Shown here: in pieces, positions 8,879 to 16,961 of the stretch
How the letters are laid out: every line of letters starts with the position of its first letter
Numbering within the stretch: the stretch's first letter is position 1
NCBI GenBank assembly: GCA_002491225.1
Contig: DKVN01000108.1
Coordinates: forward strand, 5,249-56,759
DNA length: 51,511 bases
Origin: Faecalibacterium sp. UBA7177
Lineage (GTDB): Bacteria > Bacillota > Clostridia > Oscillospirales > Ruminococcaceae
Direction: 5' to 3'
Program-made: the position numbers and the translations under genes
Notes under the pieces: model-generated
What the model was told of the DNA's origin: nothing
Seen by the model: only the letters and a program-made list of their open reading frames with translations
Database searches by the model: none

Positions 8879-10171
8879 ATGCAGCACTGCTTTGGCCCGG
8901 CGAAAATTCTGCTGCCGGACCCCGCCATCCCCCTGCAGCAATGGGCCTGCCTCGCCTGCGACCAGTTTACCAGCCAGCCCGAGTACTGGCAGGCGGCCGA
9001 GGCCGAGGTGGGCAGCAGCCCCAGCGCCCTGCGGCTGGTGCTGCCCGAGGTGTATCTCGGCGCGCCGGACGAGGCGGAGCGGATCGTGGCCATCCACGCG
9101 GCGATGCGGCAGTACCGCGATACTGTGCTCACCCGCAGCGTGGAGGGCTACCTCTACCTCGAGCGCCGCACCACAAGCGGCACCCGGCAGGGGCTGGTGG
9201 GGGTGGTGGACCTCGAGGCCTACCGCTACGAGCCGGGGGCCGAGAGCCCGGTGCGCCCCACCGAGCAGACGGTGCCCGAGCGGATCCCGCCCCGGCTGGC
9301 GGTGCGCCGGGGCGCGGCACTCGAATGTCCCCATGTGATGCTGCTGCTCGACGACGCGGCCGCCCCGGTGCTCGCCCCGCTGGCGGACGAGACGGCGGCG
9401 ATGCGCCGGGTCTACGGCGGGCCGCTGATGCTGGGCGGCGGCGAAATCGAGGGCTGGGCCATCGAGGATCCCGCGCGGGTGCGCGCCCTCACCGAGGCCA
9501 TCGCGGCTTTAGGCAGCCAGGCCGCCTTTGACACGCGATGGCCTGCCGCGGCCGGCCGCCCGCCGCTGGCCATCGCGGTGGGGGATGGCAACCACAGCCT
9601 CGCCACCGCCAAGGCGTACTGGGAGGAGCTCAAGGCGGGCCTGCCCGCGGCGCAGCAGGCGGATCACCCCGCCCGCTACTGCCTGGTGGAGCTGTGCAGC
9701 CTGCACAGCCCGGCCATCCAGATCGAGCCGATCCACCGGGTGCTGTTTGGGACAAGCGGCCCCGCGGTGCGGCAGGCGCTGGCCGCCTATGCCGAAAAGA
9801 CCGGCGCGGGCCTTTGCACCGGGGCGGCGGCCGAAACCTGCCCCCAGCGGCTGCGGCTGCTCTGGGGCGAGGAGGAGCTTACGCTCGGCTTTGCCAGCCC
9901 CCGCCAGGCGTTGACAGTGGGCATGGTCGAGGCCTTTGTGCAGCAGTACCTCGCGGAGCACGCCGGGGCGCGGGTGGATTACATCCACGGTGAGGCGGCC
10001 TGCCGCCAGCTGGCAAGCAACGGCGGGGTCGGGTTTTTGCTGCCGCCGCTTGCCAAGAGCGACCTTTTCAAGGGCGTGGTGCTGGGGGGCGTTTTGCCCC
10101 GCAAGACCTTCAGCATGGGGCACGCCGAGGAAAAGCGATACTATCTCGAGTGCCGCAGCCTCGAGCCCTGA
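8879..10171 (+). CDS. DUF1015 family protein
   Basis: About 430 residues of the DUF1015 family, which is widespread in Firmicutes and has no firm function that I can state. Recognisable stretches are the N-terminal ILLPDPAIPLQQWACLACDQF, the internal VGDGNHSLATAKAYWEEL, and the end FLLPPLAKSDLFKGVVLGGVLPRKTFSMGHAEEKRYYLE. ATG 8879 is preferred because GAGAAAGG ends 9 nt before it; ATG 8870 is also in frame but abuts the ribosome-binding site. In many clostridia such proteins lie near serine or one-carbon genes; none is seen here. Cytosolic, no signal peptide. Confidence 0.8.
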   Translation: MQHCFGPAKILLPDPAIPLQQWACLACDQFTSQPEYWQAAEAEVGSSPSALRLVLPEVYLGAPDEAERIVAIHAAMRQYRDTVLTRSVEGYLYLERRTTSGTRQGLVGVVDLEAYRYEPGAESPVRPTEQTVPERIPPRLAVRRGAALECPHVMLLLDDAAAPVLAPLADETAAMRRVYGGPLMLGGGEIEGWAIEDPARVRALTEAIAALGSQAAFDTRWPAAAGRPPLAIAVGDGNHSLATAKAYWEELKAGLPAAQQADHPARYCLVELCSLHSPAIQIEPIHRVLFGTSGPAVRQALAAYAEKTGAGLCTGAAAETCPQRLRLLWGEEELTLGFASPRQALTVGMVEAFVQQYLAEHAGARVDYIHGEAACRQLASNGGVGFLLPPLAKSDLFKGVVLGGVLPRKTFSMGHAEEKRYYLECRSLEP

Positions 10172-10214
10172 GCCTGACGGTCTGAACCATCCGGCCGCCC
10201 GCGCCATCCGGGCC

Positions 10215-10279
10215 CGCGCCGAAAGGAAGCGCGGGCCTGCACCGAAAGCCGCGCGGCCCCGCGCCGAAAGGAAGCGCGG
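10215..10279. repeat. Two copies of a 20-bp GC-rich repeat with hairpin potential
   Basis: CGCGCCGAAAGGAAGCGCGG occurs exactly at 10215-10234 and 10260-10279, 45 bp apart. Each copy can fold (CGCGC...GCGCG). It lies in the gap between the DUF1015 and helicase genes; no gene is seen there. Confidence 0.7.
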
Positions 10280-10404
10280 CCTCCAAAAACAAGCAAAGAA
10301 AACGGAATGCCGCGCCCACTCCGGGCCGCGCAGCGCCGGGCCCGGCCCGGCAGCGCCCCGGCGGGCGGACGGCACAAGGAGAAACAGAAAAGAATGGGAA
10401 GCAA

Positions 10405-12243
10405 ATGACATTTCATGACCTGGATTTGATCCCGCAGCTGCTCAAGGCAGTGGAAAAGGCGGGCTACGAGACCCCCTCGCCCATCCAGCAAAAGGCCATC
10501 CGGCCGGTGCTGGCCGGGCGGGATCTGCTGGGCTGCGCCCAGACCGGCACCGGCAAGACCGCCGCCTTCGCCCTGCCCATCCTGCAGCGGCTGGCGGCGG
10601 CCCGCCCGGCCAGGCGCCAGGTGCGGGCGCTGATCCTCACCCCCACCCGGGAGCTCGCGCTGCAGATCGACGAGAGCTTTGCCGAGTACGGGCGGTACCT
10701 GCCGCTGCGCCACGCGGTCATCTTTGGCGGGGTGGGGCAGGGACCGCAGGTAGCGGCATTGCAGCACGGGGTGGATATCCTCGTGGCCTGCCCCGGCCGC
10801 CTCAACGACCTCATCGGACAGGGCTTTGTCGAGCTGGGCGGGGTCGAGATCTTTGTGCTGGACGAGGCCGACCGGATGCTGGACATGGGCTTTGTGCAGG
10901 ATGTCAAAAAGGTCATCCGGCACCTGCCCCAAAAGCGGCAGACCCTGCTTTTCAGTGCCACCATGCCCGCCGAGATCGAGCAGCTGGCCGAGAGCATCCT
11001 GCGTGACCCCGTCGAGGTCAAGGTCGACCCGGTCTCGAGCACGGTGGACAAGATCGAGCAGAGCCTCTACTATGTGAGCAAGGCGGACAAACCCGCCCTG
11101 CTGGCAAAATTAGTGGGCCAGCCGCAGGTGAAAAACGCCCTCATCTTCAGCCGCACCAAGCACGGGGCGGACAAGATCGCCCGCATCCTCAACAAGGAGG
11201 GCATCCCGGCGGCGGCCATCCACGGCAACAAGAGCCAGAACGCCCGGGTCGCCGCCCTCGAGAGCTTCAAGGCCGGCAAGGTCAAGGCGCTGGTCGCCAC
11301 CGACATCGCCGCCCGCGGCATCGACATCAGCGACCTCTCGCACGTCTTCAACTACGACCTGCCCGAGGTGGCCGAGACCTATGTCCACCGCATCGGGCGC
11401 ACCGCCCGCGCCGGGCAGAGCGGCTACGCCGTCAGCTTCTGCACCCCCGAGGAGCAGGAGTATCTGGCCGGCATCGAAAAGCTCAACCGCAAAAAGATCC
11501 CGGTGGCGGGCGGGCAGCCGGTCTCGGCCGCTGAGGCAAAGCAGGCCGCCGCCGAGCTGGCCCGGGCCAAGGCCGAGGCGATCCAGGCGCGGGTTGCCGC
11601 GAAGCGCGGCGGGATGCCCGCGCGGCCTGCGGCGCAGGCCGCCGCAAAGCCCGCGGCGAAATCCGCCGTAAAACCTGCCCCAAAAACCGCTGCCCCCGCC
11701 GAGGCGGCCGAGCCCTACCATGGGCCGAAGCCCTTCTGGATGCCGGCCGAACAAGAACAAGGAAAAGAGGGATCCCCTGTGGAAAAGGACCGTTCCGCCA
11801 ACGGCGAGGGCCTGTCGGCCAGCGCCAAGCGCCGCCGTCGCCGCCGCCGCGCCGCGGCAGACTCCGGCGCGCAGGCCGCCGCGCCGCAGACCCGCACCCC
11901 CGCCGCGGACAAATCCGCCAAGGCCGCCCCTGCCCGCCCCGCCGCGAATCGGGAGCGGGAGGATCGCCGCCGCGCCCCGCAGCCCGCACAGCCCCGGCAG
12001 GGCGCGAAGCAGAGCGCCCCGCAGAGCAGCGGCCCGCAGCAGGGCAAACAGCGCCAGCAGGAGCGGGCGGCCAGGCCCGCCAAAGCGCCCCAGGCCCGCC
12101 GCCCCGCGCAGGAGGAGGATCCCGGCCTGCTGCTGATCGCCCGCAAGCCCCCGCAGCAAAAGTTCACCAGCTTTGAGGAGTATATGAAAAGCCACGGCGG
12201 TGCCACCGAGCCGATCCCCGATCCCGAGGACTCGAAGGATTGA
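10405..12243 (+). CDS. DEAD-box ATP-dependent RNA helicase with long basic tail
   Basis: Unwinds RNA duplexes using ATP, acting in ribosome assembly or RNA decay. All motifs are visible: a Q motif at the N-terminus (YETPSPIQQKAI), AQTGTGKT, PTRELALQ, DEAD, SAT, IFSRTKHGADKI, DIAARGIDI and HRIGRTARAG. The core ends near residue 375. The last 235 residues are low-complexity Ala/Pro/Lys/Arg, with a short RRRRRR run and a final LLLIARKPPQQKFTSFEEYMKSHGG element, as often found in RhlE/CshA-like helicases, where tails bind RNA. A four-codon reading frame (ATG 10394) ends by overlapping the helicase start as ATGA, so translation may be coupled. Confidence 0.93.
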   Translation: MTFHDLDLIPQLLKAVEKAGYETPSPIQQKAIRPVLAGRDLLGCAQTGTGKTAAFALPILQRLAAARPARRQVRALILTPTRELALQIDESFAEYGRYLPLRHAVIFGGVGQGPQVAALQHGVDILVACPGRLNDLIGQGFVELGGVEIFVLDEADRMLDMGFVQDVKKVIRHLPQKRQTLLFSATMPAEIEQLAESILRDPVEVKVDPVSSTVDKIEQSLYYVSKADKPALLAKLVGQPQVKNALIFSRTKHGADKIARILNKEGIPAAAIHGNKSQNARVAALESFKAGKVKALVATDIAARGIDISDLSHVFNYDLPEVAETYVHRIGRTARAGQSGYAVSFCTPEEQEYLAGIEKLNRKKIPVAGGQPVSAAEAKQAAAELARAKAEAIQARVAAKRGGMPARPAAQAAAKPAAKSAVKPAPKTAAPAEAAEPYHGPKPFWMPAEQEQGKEGSPVEKDRSANGEGLSASAKRRRRRRRAAADSGAQAAAPQTRTPAADKSAKAAPARPAANREREDRRRAPQPAQPRQGAKQSAPQSSGPQQGKQRQQERAARPAKAPQARRPAQEEDPGLLLIARKPPQQKFTSFEEYMKSHGGATEPIPDPEDSKD

Positions 12244-12274
12244 ATCTGCGCCGCGCTGCGCACAGTACGCATAT

Positions 12275-12326
12275 GATTTTATAAAGCCCGCACAAAGCCG
12301 TCCGGCGGTTTTTGTGCAGGCTGCCG
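12275..12326 (+). terminator. Hairpin after the helicase gene
   Basis: Inverted arms AGCCCGCACAAA and TTTGTGCAGGCT with one mismatch around a GC-rich loop, just after the helicase stop. No T tract follows, so its role as a terminator is uncertain. Confidence 0.4.
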
Positions 12327-12333
12327 CATAAAA

Positions 12334-12378
12334 AAGCAAGGCCGCGAAGCCCCGTTTTGAGGGTCTCGCGGCCTTGTT
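12334..12378 (-). terminator. Intrinsic terminator of the small minus-strand gene
   Basis: Arms CAAGGCCGCGA and TCGCGGCCTTG enclose a GC-rich loop. On the minus strand the hairpin is followed by CTTTTTTATG, a proper T tract. It therefore terminates leftward transcription of the 64-codon gene; on the plus strand the T stretch is poor. Confidence 0.75.
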
Positions 12379-12458
12379 GGCGTTTTGCCGCCCGGTTTTG
12401 GCGGCAGGGAGGGGTTATGGCGGCTTTGAGCCGCGGGCAGCAGAGTGCGTCCTCGCGC

Positions 12459-12653
12459 TCACAGGTCGTCGGCGTCCTGTACCGGCTGCTCTCCGGCGTC
12501 CGGGGCGGGCAAGCCGGTCCAGCTGCCCTGCGGGTCGGTCTTGCTGGGGTGCATCCCGGCGATCATACCGGGCAGCGGGGCGGGCAGGTCGATCCAGAAC
12601 TCCTCGTTTTCCTGCCGGGCGGCGGTCTCTTTCGGATCCTCTTTCGGCGGCAT
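12459..12653 (-). CDS. Small conserved-type acidic protein, 64 residues
   Basis: A short gene on the strand opposite most neighbours. ATG (12653) follows a strong AAAGGAGG with 7 nt spacing. The protein starts MPPKEDPKETAARQENEEFW, has a proline-rich middle (IDLPAPLPGMIAGMHP) and ends PVQDADDL. From memory, proteins with a GS-TG-P ... PVQDADDL end recur in Clostridia as hypothetical proteins; I know no function. A minus-strand intrinsic terminator lies 80 nt downstream, which supports a real monocistronic unit. The longer minus-strand frame running upstream to 13829 is a shadow of the LCP-like gene. Confidence 0.75.
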   Translation of the reverse strand: MPPKEDPKETAARQENEEFWIDLPAPLPGMIAGMHPSKTDPQGSWTGLPAPDAGEQPVQDADDL

Positions 12654-12773
12654 GGCGTCTCCTCCTTTGGTGATGGCTTCGTTCTGTATACAGCATCGCC
12701 GGGTTGCCCAAGCTGTATGCAGTTCCGGTGCGAATTTTTTCACTCCCGCACCGGCCCAAAGGAGACGAATGCC

Positions 12774-13790
12774 ATGCGAACGACCGGCCCACGGGCCTTT
12801 TGGCTTGCCTTTTTCATCACCCTCGGGGTGGTGGTGCCGCTGCTGGGCAGCTTTGCGCTCACCGCCGTCTGGCAAAAGCAGGACGCCGCCCCCGCCCAGC
12901 AGCCCCAGAGCGGGGTGCCCATCCGCACCCCCGGGCCCCGGCACAGCGGCACCGCGCTGGTGGCCGTGGCCGGGCAGCGCCCGGCCTTTGTGCTGCTGCG
13001 GCTGGACGCGCGGGAGAACGCCGTCACCCTGCAAGCGGTGCCGGGCGAGAGCGTGCTGCAGGGGCAGAGCGGCCCGGTGCTGCTGGCCGAGAGCTATGCC
13101 GCCGCCGGGCCCGCCCGCGCCTGCGCCCTGCTGAGCGAGACGCTCGGCATCCCGATCGACCGGTACCTCGCCCTCACCCCGGACACCCTCGCCGCGGCGC
13201 TCGAGGGGGCGGGCAGCGTCCGGCTCAACCTCACCGGGCTGCTCAGCGAGGCCGAGCAGGCCGCCCTCGGCCTCGCCGGGCCGGTGCAGGAGTACGACCC
13301 CGCCGCGGCCGCCGCCTTTCTGGCCGGGCAGGATGGCGCCCTCCCGCCCGACCGGGCGGGCAGCCTGCGGGCCGGATTGTGGGAGGCGTACCTGCGCCAG
13401 AATCTCGAACGGCTGCCCGCCGCCCTGCCGGACGGCCTGCGCGGGGTGAGCGGCCGCCTGCTCACCGACCTCTCGGCCGAGGACCTCTACACCCTGGCCC
13501 AGACCCTCGACTTTCTGGCCGGGGCCGGGCAGGCCCAGCGCACCGACACCGGCGACGCCCTGCCCGGGGACGGTGACCCCGCGCAGGACGGCCTGCGGAT
13601 CACCGCCGGGGTGCTGCCCGGCCATTGGGACGAGCGGGCCGGGCGGTACGAGTTCACCGAGGAGACCGTCGCCCTCGCGGCCCAGCTGTTCGGCGCGGCG
13701 GGGGAGGCGGAGCCGGAAGAGACGCCGGAACCGACCCAGACGCCACAACCGGTGCCTGGCCAACCATCCGGGCAAACGCCCGCCGCGTGA
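12774..13790 (+). CDS. Degenerate LytR-CpsA-Psr (LCP)-like membrane protein
   Basis: About 338 residues with one N-terminal membrane segment (about 9-32) and an extracytoplasmic domain that follows the LCP pattern: FVLLRLDARENAVTLQAVPGES, then ESYAAAGPARACALLSETLGIPIDRYLALTP and ALEGAGSVRLNL. LCP enzymes attach glycopolymers to peptidoglycan and need an arginine in their (I/V)PRDT-like motif; here it reads VPGES, so the catalytic arginine is absent. The C-terminus is Pro/Thr/Glu-rich. ATG 12774 is 8 nt after AAAGGAGA. The longer open frame upstream crosses the small minus-strand gene and is rejected. Likely a non-catalytic relative; the assignment rests on pattern only. Confidence 0.6.
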   Translation: MRTTGPRAFWLAFFITLGVVVPLLGSFALTAVWQKQDAAPAQQPQSGVPIRTPGPRHSGTALVAVAGQRPAFVLLRLDARENAVTLQAVPGESVLQGQSGPVLLAESYAAAGPARACALLSETLGIPIDRYLALTPDTLAAALEGAGSVRLNLTGLLSEAEQAALGLAGPVQEYDPAAAAAFLAGQDGALPPDRAGSLRAGLWEAYLRQNLERLPAALPDGLRGVSGRLLTDLSAEDLYTLAQTLDFLAGAGQAQRTDTGDALPGDGDPAQDGLRITAGVLPGHWDERAGRYEFTEETVALAAQLFGAAGEAEPEETPEPTQTPQPVPGQPSGQTPAA

Positions 13791-13797
13791 GGCCCGT

Positions 13798-15264
13798 TCA
13801 CCCCCACGCCCCGGCCAGCGTCCCGGCAAGCAGCGGGATGTCCCCCGGCGGGAGCCCGGCGTAGCCCACCACCACCGTGCGGGGCGGGCAGCGCTCGGGG
13901 CGGGCCATGTAGTAGCTGCTCAGCCCGGCCAGCCGCACCCCCGCCGCCGCGGCCCGCGCCACCATCTGCCGCTCATCCGGCCCATCGGTCAGGCTCAGCA
14001 GCAGGTGCAGCCCGCTGTGCCGCCCCTGCAGCCGCAGCCGCCCCGGGCCAAAGGCCGCTTCGAGCGCCGCGGCCAGCGTCTCCATCCGCAGCCGGTAGGC
14101 CTTGCGCAGCCGGGCCAGATGCCGGGTGAAGAGCCCGTCCTCCAAAAAGCGGGTGAGGGTCTGCTGCTCAAACCGGCTCACCGTGCTGGCGTAGGCCCCG
14201 TACATCGCCCGGTAGCGGGGCAGCAGCGGCCGCGGCAGCACCATGCAGGCGATGCGGATGCTCGGGGCCAGGCTCTTGGAAAAGGTGGTCAGGTAGATCA
14301 CCGGCCCGTCCGGCCCGGCCATGCCCTGCAGGCTCGGCAGCGGGCGGATGTCGTACCGGAATTCGGAATCGTAGTCGTCCTCCAAAATCAGCCGGTCCGG
14401 CCCGCCGCGGGCCCAGGCGAGCAGCTCGGCCCGCCGCCCGGCCGGCATGGTCACCCCGGTGGGAAACTGGTGGCTCGGGGTCACATAGGCGATCCGCGCC
14501 CCGCACCCGGTCAGCGCCGGCACCGGCAGCCCGCCCCGGTCGATGTCCAGCGGGATACAGGGGATGCCGTTGTTCTCCAGCACGGTGCGGCTGCGGGCGT
14601 AGCCGGGGTTTTCCACAGCCGCGCTGCCGCCCACCAGCAGCCTTGCCAGCAGCCCCAGCAGGTACTCCAGCCCCGCGCCCACCACCACCTGTTCGGGCCC
14701 GCACTGCACCCCGCGGTAGGCCCGCAGATAGGCCGCGATCGCCCCGCGCAGGTTTTCATCCCCCTGCCGGTGCCCGTGGCCCAGCAGCTCGGGGGCCGAG
14801 TAGAGCAGCTCCTTCTGGATCCGCCCCCAGCTGCGAAAGGGGAAGAGCGCGGTGTCCACCCCGCTGGTCGAGAGGTCGAACCGCACCGGCGCGCCGCCGG
14901 GGGCCGTCGCCGCGGTTTGGTCCGCCGCCGCCCCTTCCGCTGCGCTGCCCTCCGCCGCGCCGGGCAGCCCGCCCGCGGGCGGCGGGGCTGTGCCGCCTTC
15001 CGCCGCGCGCAGCGGCTGCATCTGCTGCACCACAAAGCCGCTGCGGGGGCGGCTCTCGAGATACCCCTCGGCGGCCAGCATCTGGTAGGCGGTGTCCACC
15101 GTGTTCACGCTCACCCCCAGCGCCTCGGCCAGGCTGCGCTTGCCCGGCAGGCGACTGCCCGCCGCAAGGCCTCCGGTGCGGATCAGCCGGGCCAGATGCC
15201 CGTACAGCTGCTCGTACAGCGGCAGCGTGCCCCCCGGCTCGAGCGTAAAGGGAAGTTCTAGCAT
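13798..15264 (-). CDS. MocR/PdxR-type regulator (GntR DNA-binding plus aminotransferase-like domain)
   Basis: A 488-residue transcription regulator. Residues 1-75 are a GntR winged helix (PLYEQLYGHLARLI, LPGKRSLAEALGVSVNTVDTAYQML); residues 120-480 are a fold-type-I aminotransferase domain including the PLP-binding stretch TTFSKSLAPSIRIA, whose lysine would bind pyridoxal phosphate. MocR/PdxR proteins sense PLP and often control vitamin B6 synthesis or uptake. ATG 15264 follows AAAGGAGGGG by 7 nt; the frame extends 18 codons upstream without a better site. It is transcribed divergently from an ECF transporter component 181 nt away, its probable target. Confidence 0.9.
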   Translation of the reverse strand: MLELPFTLEPGGTLPLYEQLYGHLARLIRTGGLAAGSRLPGKRSLAEALGVSVNTVDTAYQMLAAEGYLESRPRSGFVVQQMQPLRAAEGGTAPPPAGGLPGAAEGSAAEGAAADQTAATAPGGAPVRFDLSTSGVDTALFPFRSWGRIQKELLYSAPELLGHGHRQGDENLRGAIAAYLRAYRGVQCGPEQVVVGAGLEYLLGLLARLLVGGSAAVENPGYARSRTVLENNGIPCIPLDIDRGGLPVPALTGCGARIAYVTPSHQFPTGVTMPAGRRAELLAWARGGPDRLILEDDYDSEFRYDIRPLPSLQGMAGPDGPVIYLTTFSKSLAPSIRIACMVLPRPLLPRYRAMYGAYASTVSRFEQQTLTRFLEDGLFTRHLARLRKAYRLRMETLAAALEAAFGPGRLRLQGRHSGLHLLLSLTDGPDERQMVARAAAAGVRLAGLSSYYMARPERCPPRTVVVGYAGLPPGDIPLLAGTLAGAWG

Positions 15265-15361
15265 CGTTGCCCCCTCCTTTGTTCTCACAAAAGCCCATCT
15301 GCGCCAGACTGAACCCATAAAAAAGTTGTATACTGGATATTTTCATAGGGTCAGAATCGGC

Positions 15362-15367
15362 TATAAT
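15362..15367 (+). promoter_or_regulatory. -10 box of the ECF component promoter
   Basis: Perfect TATAAT with no good -35 at 17 nt. A consensus -10 with a poor -35 fits promoters needing an activator, which suits control by the divergent MocR-type protein. The palindrome GTATAC lies about 30 nt upstream. Confidence 0.5.
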
Positions 15368-15445
15368 GGAAGCATAGAACAGCGGAGCGCGCTTGTCAAG
15401 GGCTTTATCGGCCCGCCGCGCACCCCGCGGGGGGAGGAACCGTCC

Positions 15446-16036
15446 ATGCAAACCAAACAGCCCTACTTTACCGCCCGGCGGCTGGCCGCCTTTGGGGTGA
15501 TGAGCGCGCTGGTCTTTGTCTCCAGCTGGATGCAGATCCCGATCGGGGAGGTCACCCGCATCCATCTGGGCAACGGCTTCTGCGCCCTCACCGGCCTGCT
15601 CTTCGGCCCGGCCATCGGGGGGCTCGCCAGCGGGGTGGGCAGCATGCTCTTTGATTTTACCAACCCGCTCTACATCGCGGAGAGCTGGATCACCTTTATC
15701 CTCAAGTTCTTCATCGGCTTTCTGGCCGGGGCCATCAGCCACTACCGGGCGGCCGAGGAGGGCTTTTCCAAGGCCAAGGATATCCTCGGCGCGGCGGTGG
15801 GCGCTGTAGCCTATGTCCTGCTCTATCTCGGCAAAACCCTCGTCATCAAGCTGTATCTTGAGCATCAGGCCCTCGGCGCGGTGCAGGCGCAGCTGGTCAC
15901 CAAGGCCATCGCCTCCGGCATCAACGCGGCGGCGGCGGTGGTGGTGTCGGTGCTGCTGGCCGCGGCTTTGCGCCCCGCCCTCTCCCGCGCGGGTCTCTTC
16001 GGCAGCCTCACCGGCCCAAGGCCAGGCGAGGCGTGA
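15446..16036 (+). CDS. ECF transporter substrate-binding (S) component, possibly for vitamin B6
   Basis: A 196-residue membrane protein with about six membrane segments, of the ECF-type S-component superfamily. Typical are RLAAFGVMSALVFVSSW at the N-terminus, the loop GEVTRIHLGNGFCALTGLLFGPAIGGLASGVGSMLFD, and FKFFIGFLAGAI-like segments. Such proteins capture a vitamin and work with a shared energising module (EcfA, EcfA', EcfT), which is not in this window. ATG 15446 follows GGGGAGGA. The divergent MocR/PdxR neighbour suggests a B6-type substrate (PdxU2/HmpT-like), by inference only. A strong terminator follows. Confidence 0.85.
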   Translation: MQTKQPYFTARRLAAFGVMSALVFVSSWMQIPIGEVTRIHLGNGFCALTGLLFGPAIGGLASGVGSMLFDFTNPLYIAESWITFILKFFIGFLAGAISHYRAAEEGFSKAKDILGAAVGAVAYVLLYLGKTLVIKLYLEHQALGAVQAQLVTKAIASGINAAAAVVVSVLLAAALRPALSRAGLFGSLTGPRPGEA

Positions 16037-16069
16037 GCGGGGCGGGGAACAGGAAAACGGTATGACAAC

Positions 16070-16107
16070 AAAAAGCCGCGGCGCACAGACGAGCGCCGCG
16101 GCTTTTT
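16070..16107. terminator. Strong bidirectional intrinsic terminator
   Basis: Perfect 15-bp arms AAAAAGCCGCGGCGC (16070-16084) and GCGCCGCGGCTTTTT (16093-16107) with an 8-nt loop. The T tract on either strand lets it serve both the ECF gene and the convergent small gene. Confidence 0.93.
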
Positions 16108-16129
16108 GTGTGGTTTGCTGGGAGAAGAT

Positions 16130-16477
16130 TCAGCCCCCGGACGCACTGTGCGTCGGGTGATTCGCCGTGTCCCCAGCCGACGCGGTCAGCATGTTCCGGC
16201 AGACCTGCGCGGCAAGGATCGCCCCCAACTGAAGCCCGACCTCCATCGAGACGGCCTCCAGCTCACTGCCGTAGTCCCACACAAAGCGGGTGACCTCCTC
16301 GTATTCCTCCGCTCGTGGGAACGCCCTGTGCAGCCGGGCTGTCATGGGCTGCTCCACCCGCGCCATCCGCTCATTGTAACCGCACGGACGGTCGGCGTAT
16401 TCCTCCGTCCCATACAGCAAAAAGGATCGGATCTGCCCCAAATCGGCCCTTGCAAAAACCTCGCCCCAGTTGTTCAT
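16130..16477 (-). CDS. Hypothetical protein, 115 residues
   Basis: Not firmly recognised. It is a helical, soluble protein beginning MNNWGEVFARADLGQIRSFL, with a GLQLGAILAAQVC helix near residue 85-97. The general plan (short N-terminus, two long helices, a GF-LGA-like end) recalls small DUF6809-type proteins of gut Firmicutes, but I cannot confirm it. AAAGGAG lies about 13 nt upstream of the ATG, longer than ideal. It ends close to the bidirectional terminator. No neighbour indicates its role. Confidence 0.6.
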   Translation of the reverse strand: MNNWGEVFARADLGQIRSFLLYGTEEYADRPCGYNERMARVEQPMTARLHRAFPRAEEYEEVTRFVWDYGSELEAVSMEVGLQLGAILAAQVCRNMLTASAGDTANHPTHSASGG

Positions 16478-16561
16478 AAAAAATTTACATCTCCTTTGTT
16501 CGCTTATTGATTGAAAGAATTCGCTAAAAACCGTATACTGCCAAGCATAGGGGGTGATCGG

Positions 16562-16774
16562 TTGACCGCCGCAAAAAAGATTCGGCTGCTTTTGGTGGAG
16601 CGCGATATGACATTGACCGAGTTATCCAAGCTGCTGAACAAAAGCCTCTCGACCATGAGCGGGAAGATGAAGCGCGATAACTTTTCTGAAAAAGACCTGA
16701 GGCAGATCGCAGACCTGCTCAACTGTGACTATGAGCCTGTTTTTACCGACAGGGATACCGGCAAAAAGGTTTGA
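16562..16774 (+). CDS. Mini XRE-type DNA-binding protein, copy A (70 residues)
   Basis: A small helix-turn-helix protein, essentially a single XRE/Cro fold: KIRLLLVERDMTLTELSKLLNKSLSTMSGKMKR then a helix RQIADLLNCDY. The TTG start at 16562 is chosen because it gives exactly the 70-residue length of copy B (ATG at 16962) and has GGGGGTGA just upstream; an earlier TTG at 16511 is less likely. By hand alignment 38 of 70 positions match copy B without gaps. Likely a transcription regulator acting on the AT-rich inverted repeats that lie between the copies. Confidence 0.75.
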   Translation: MTAAKKIRLLLVERDMTLTELSKLLNKSLSTMSGKMKRDNFSEKDLRQIADLLNCDYEPVFTDRDTGKKV

Positions 16775-16789
16775 CCATAGTGCACAGGA

Positions 16790-16846
16790 AAATAGTGTTT
16801 TAGTTCCATATCAAATTATTTTATTTGATAATACACTATTTAGTGT
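16790..16846. promoter_or_regulatory. Inverted repeats between the two mini-XRE genes (candidate operators)
   Basis: Three elements: AAATAGTGT (16790-16798); TATCAAAT/ATTTGATA arms around TATTTT (16809-16830); and ACACTA-TT-TAGTGT (16833-16846), which repeats the first motif as a palindrome. They sit upstream of copy B in the most AT-rich host spacer. Operator role is inferred. Confidence 0.5.
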
Positions 16847-16894
16847 GATTTGTAAAGTGAATTATCATTTTTTTGTAAGATTAACTACTTTGGA

Positions 16895-16923
16895 TTGATG
16901 AAAATGCTGCTTTCGTGTATAAT
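16895..16923 (+). promoter_or_regulatory. Promoter of mini-XRE copy B
   Basis: -35 TTGATG (16895-16900), 17-nt spacer, -10 TATAAT (16918-16923), about 39 nt upstream of the copy B start. Confidence 0.7.
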
Positions 16924-16961
16924 AACACAATACTATACTGAATGAAAAAGAGGAACGGATC

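Noticed and set aside
12312..12773. N-terminal extension of the LCP-like gene
   Set aside because: It crosses the minus-strand 64-codon gene and terminator, and ATG 12774 has a good ribosome site followed at once by the membrane segment.
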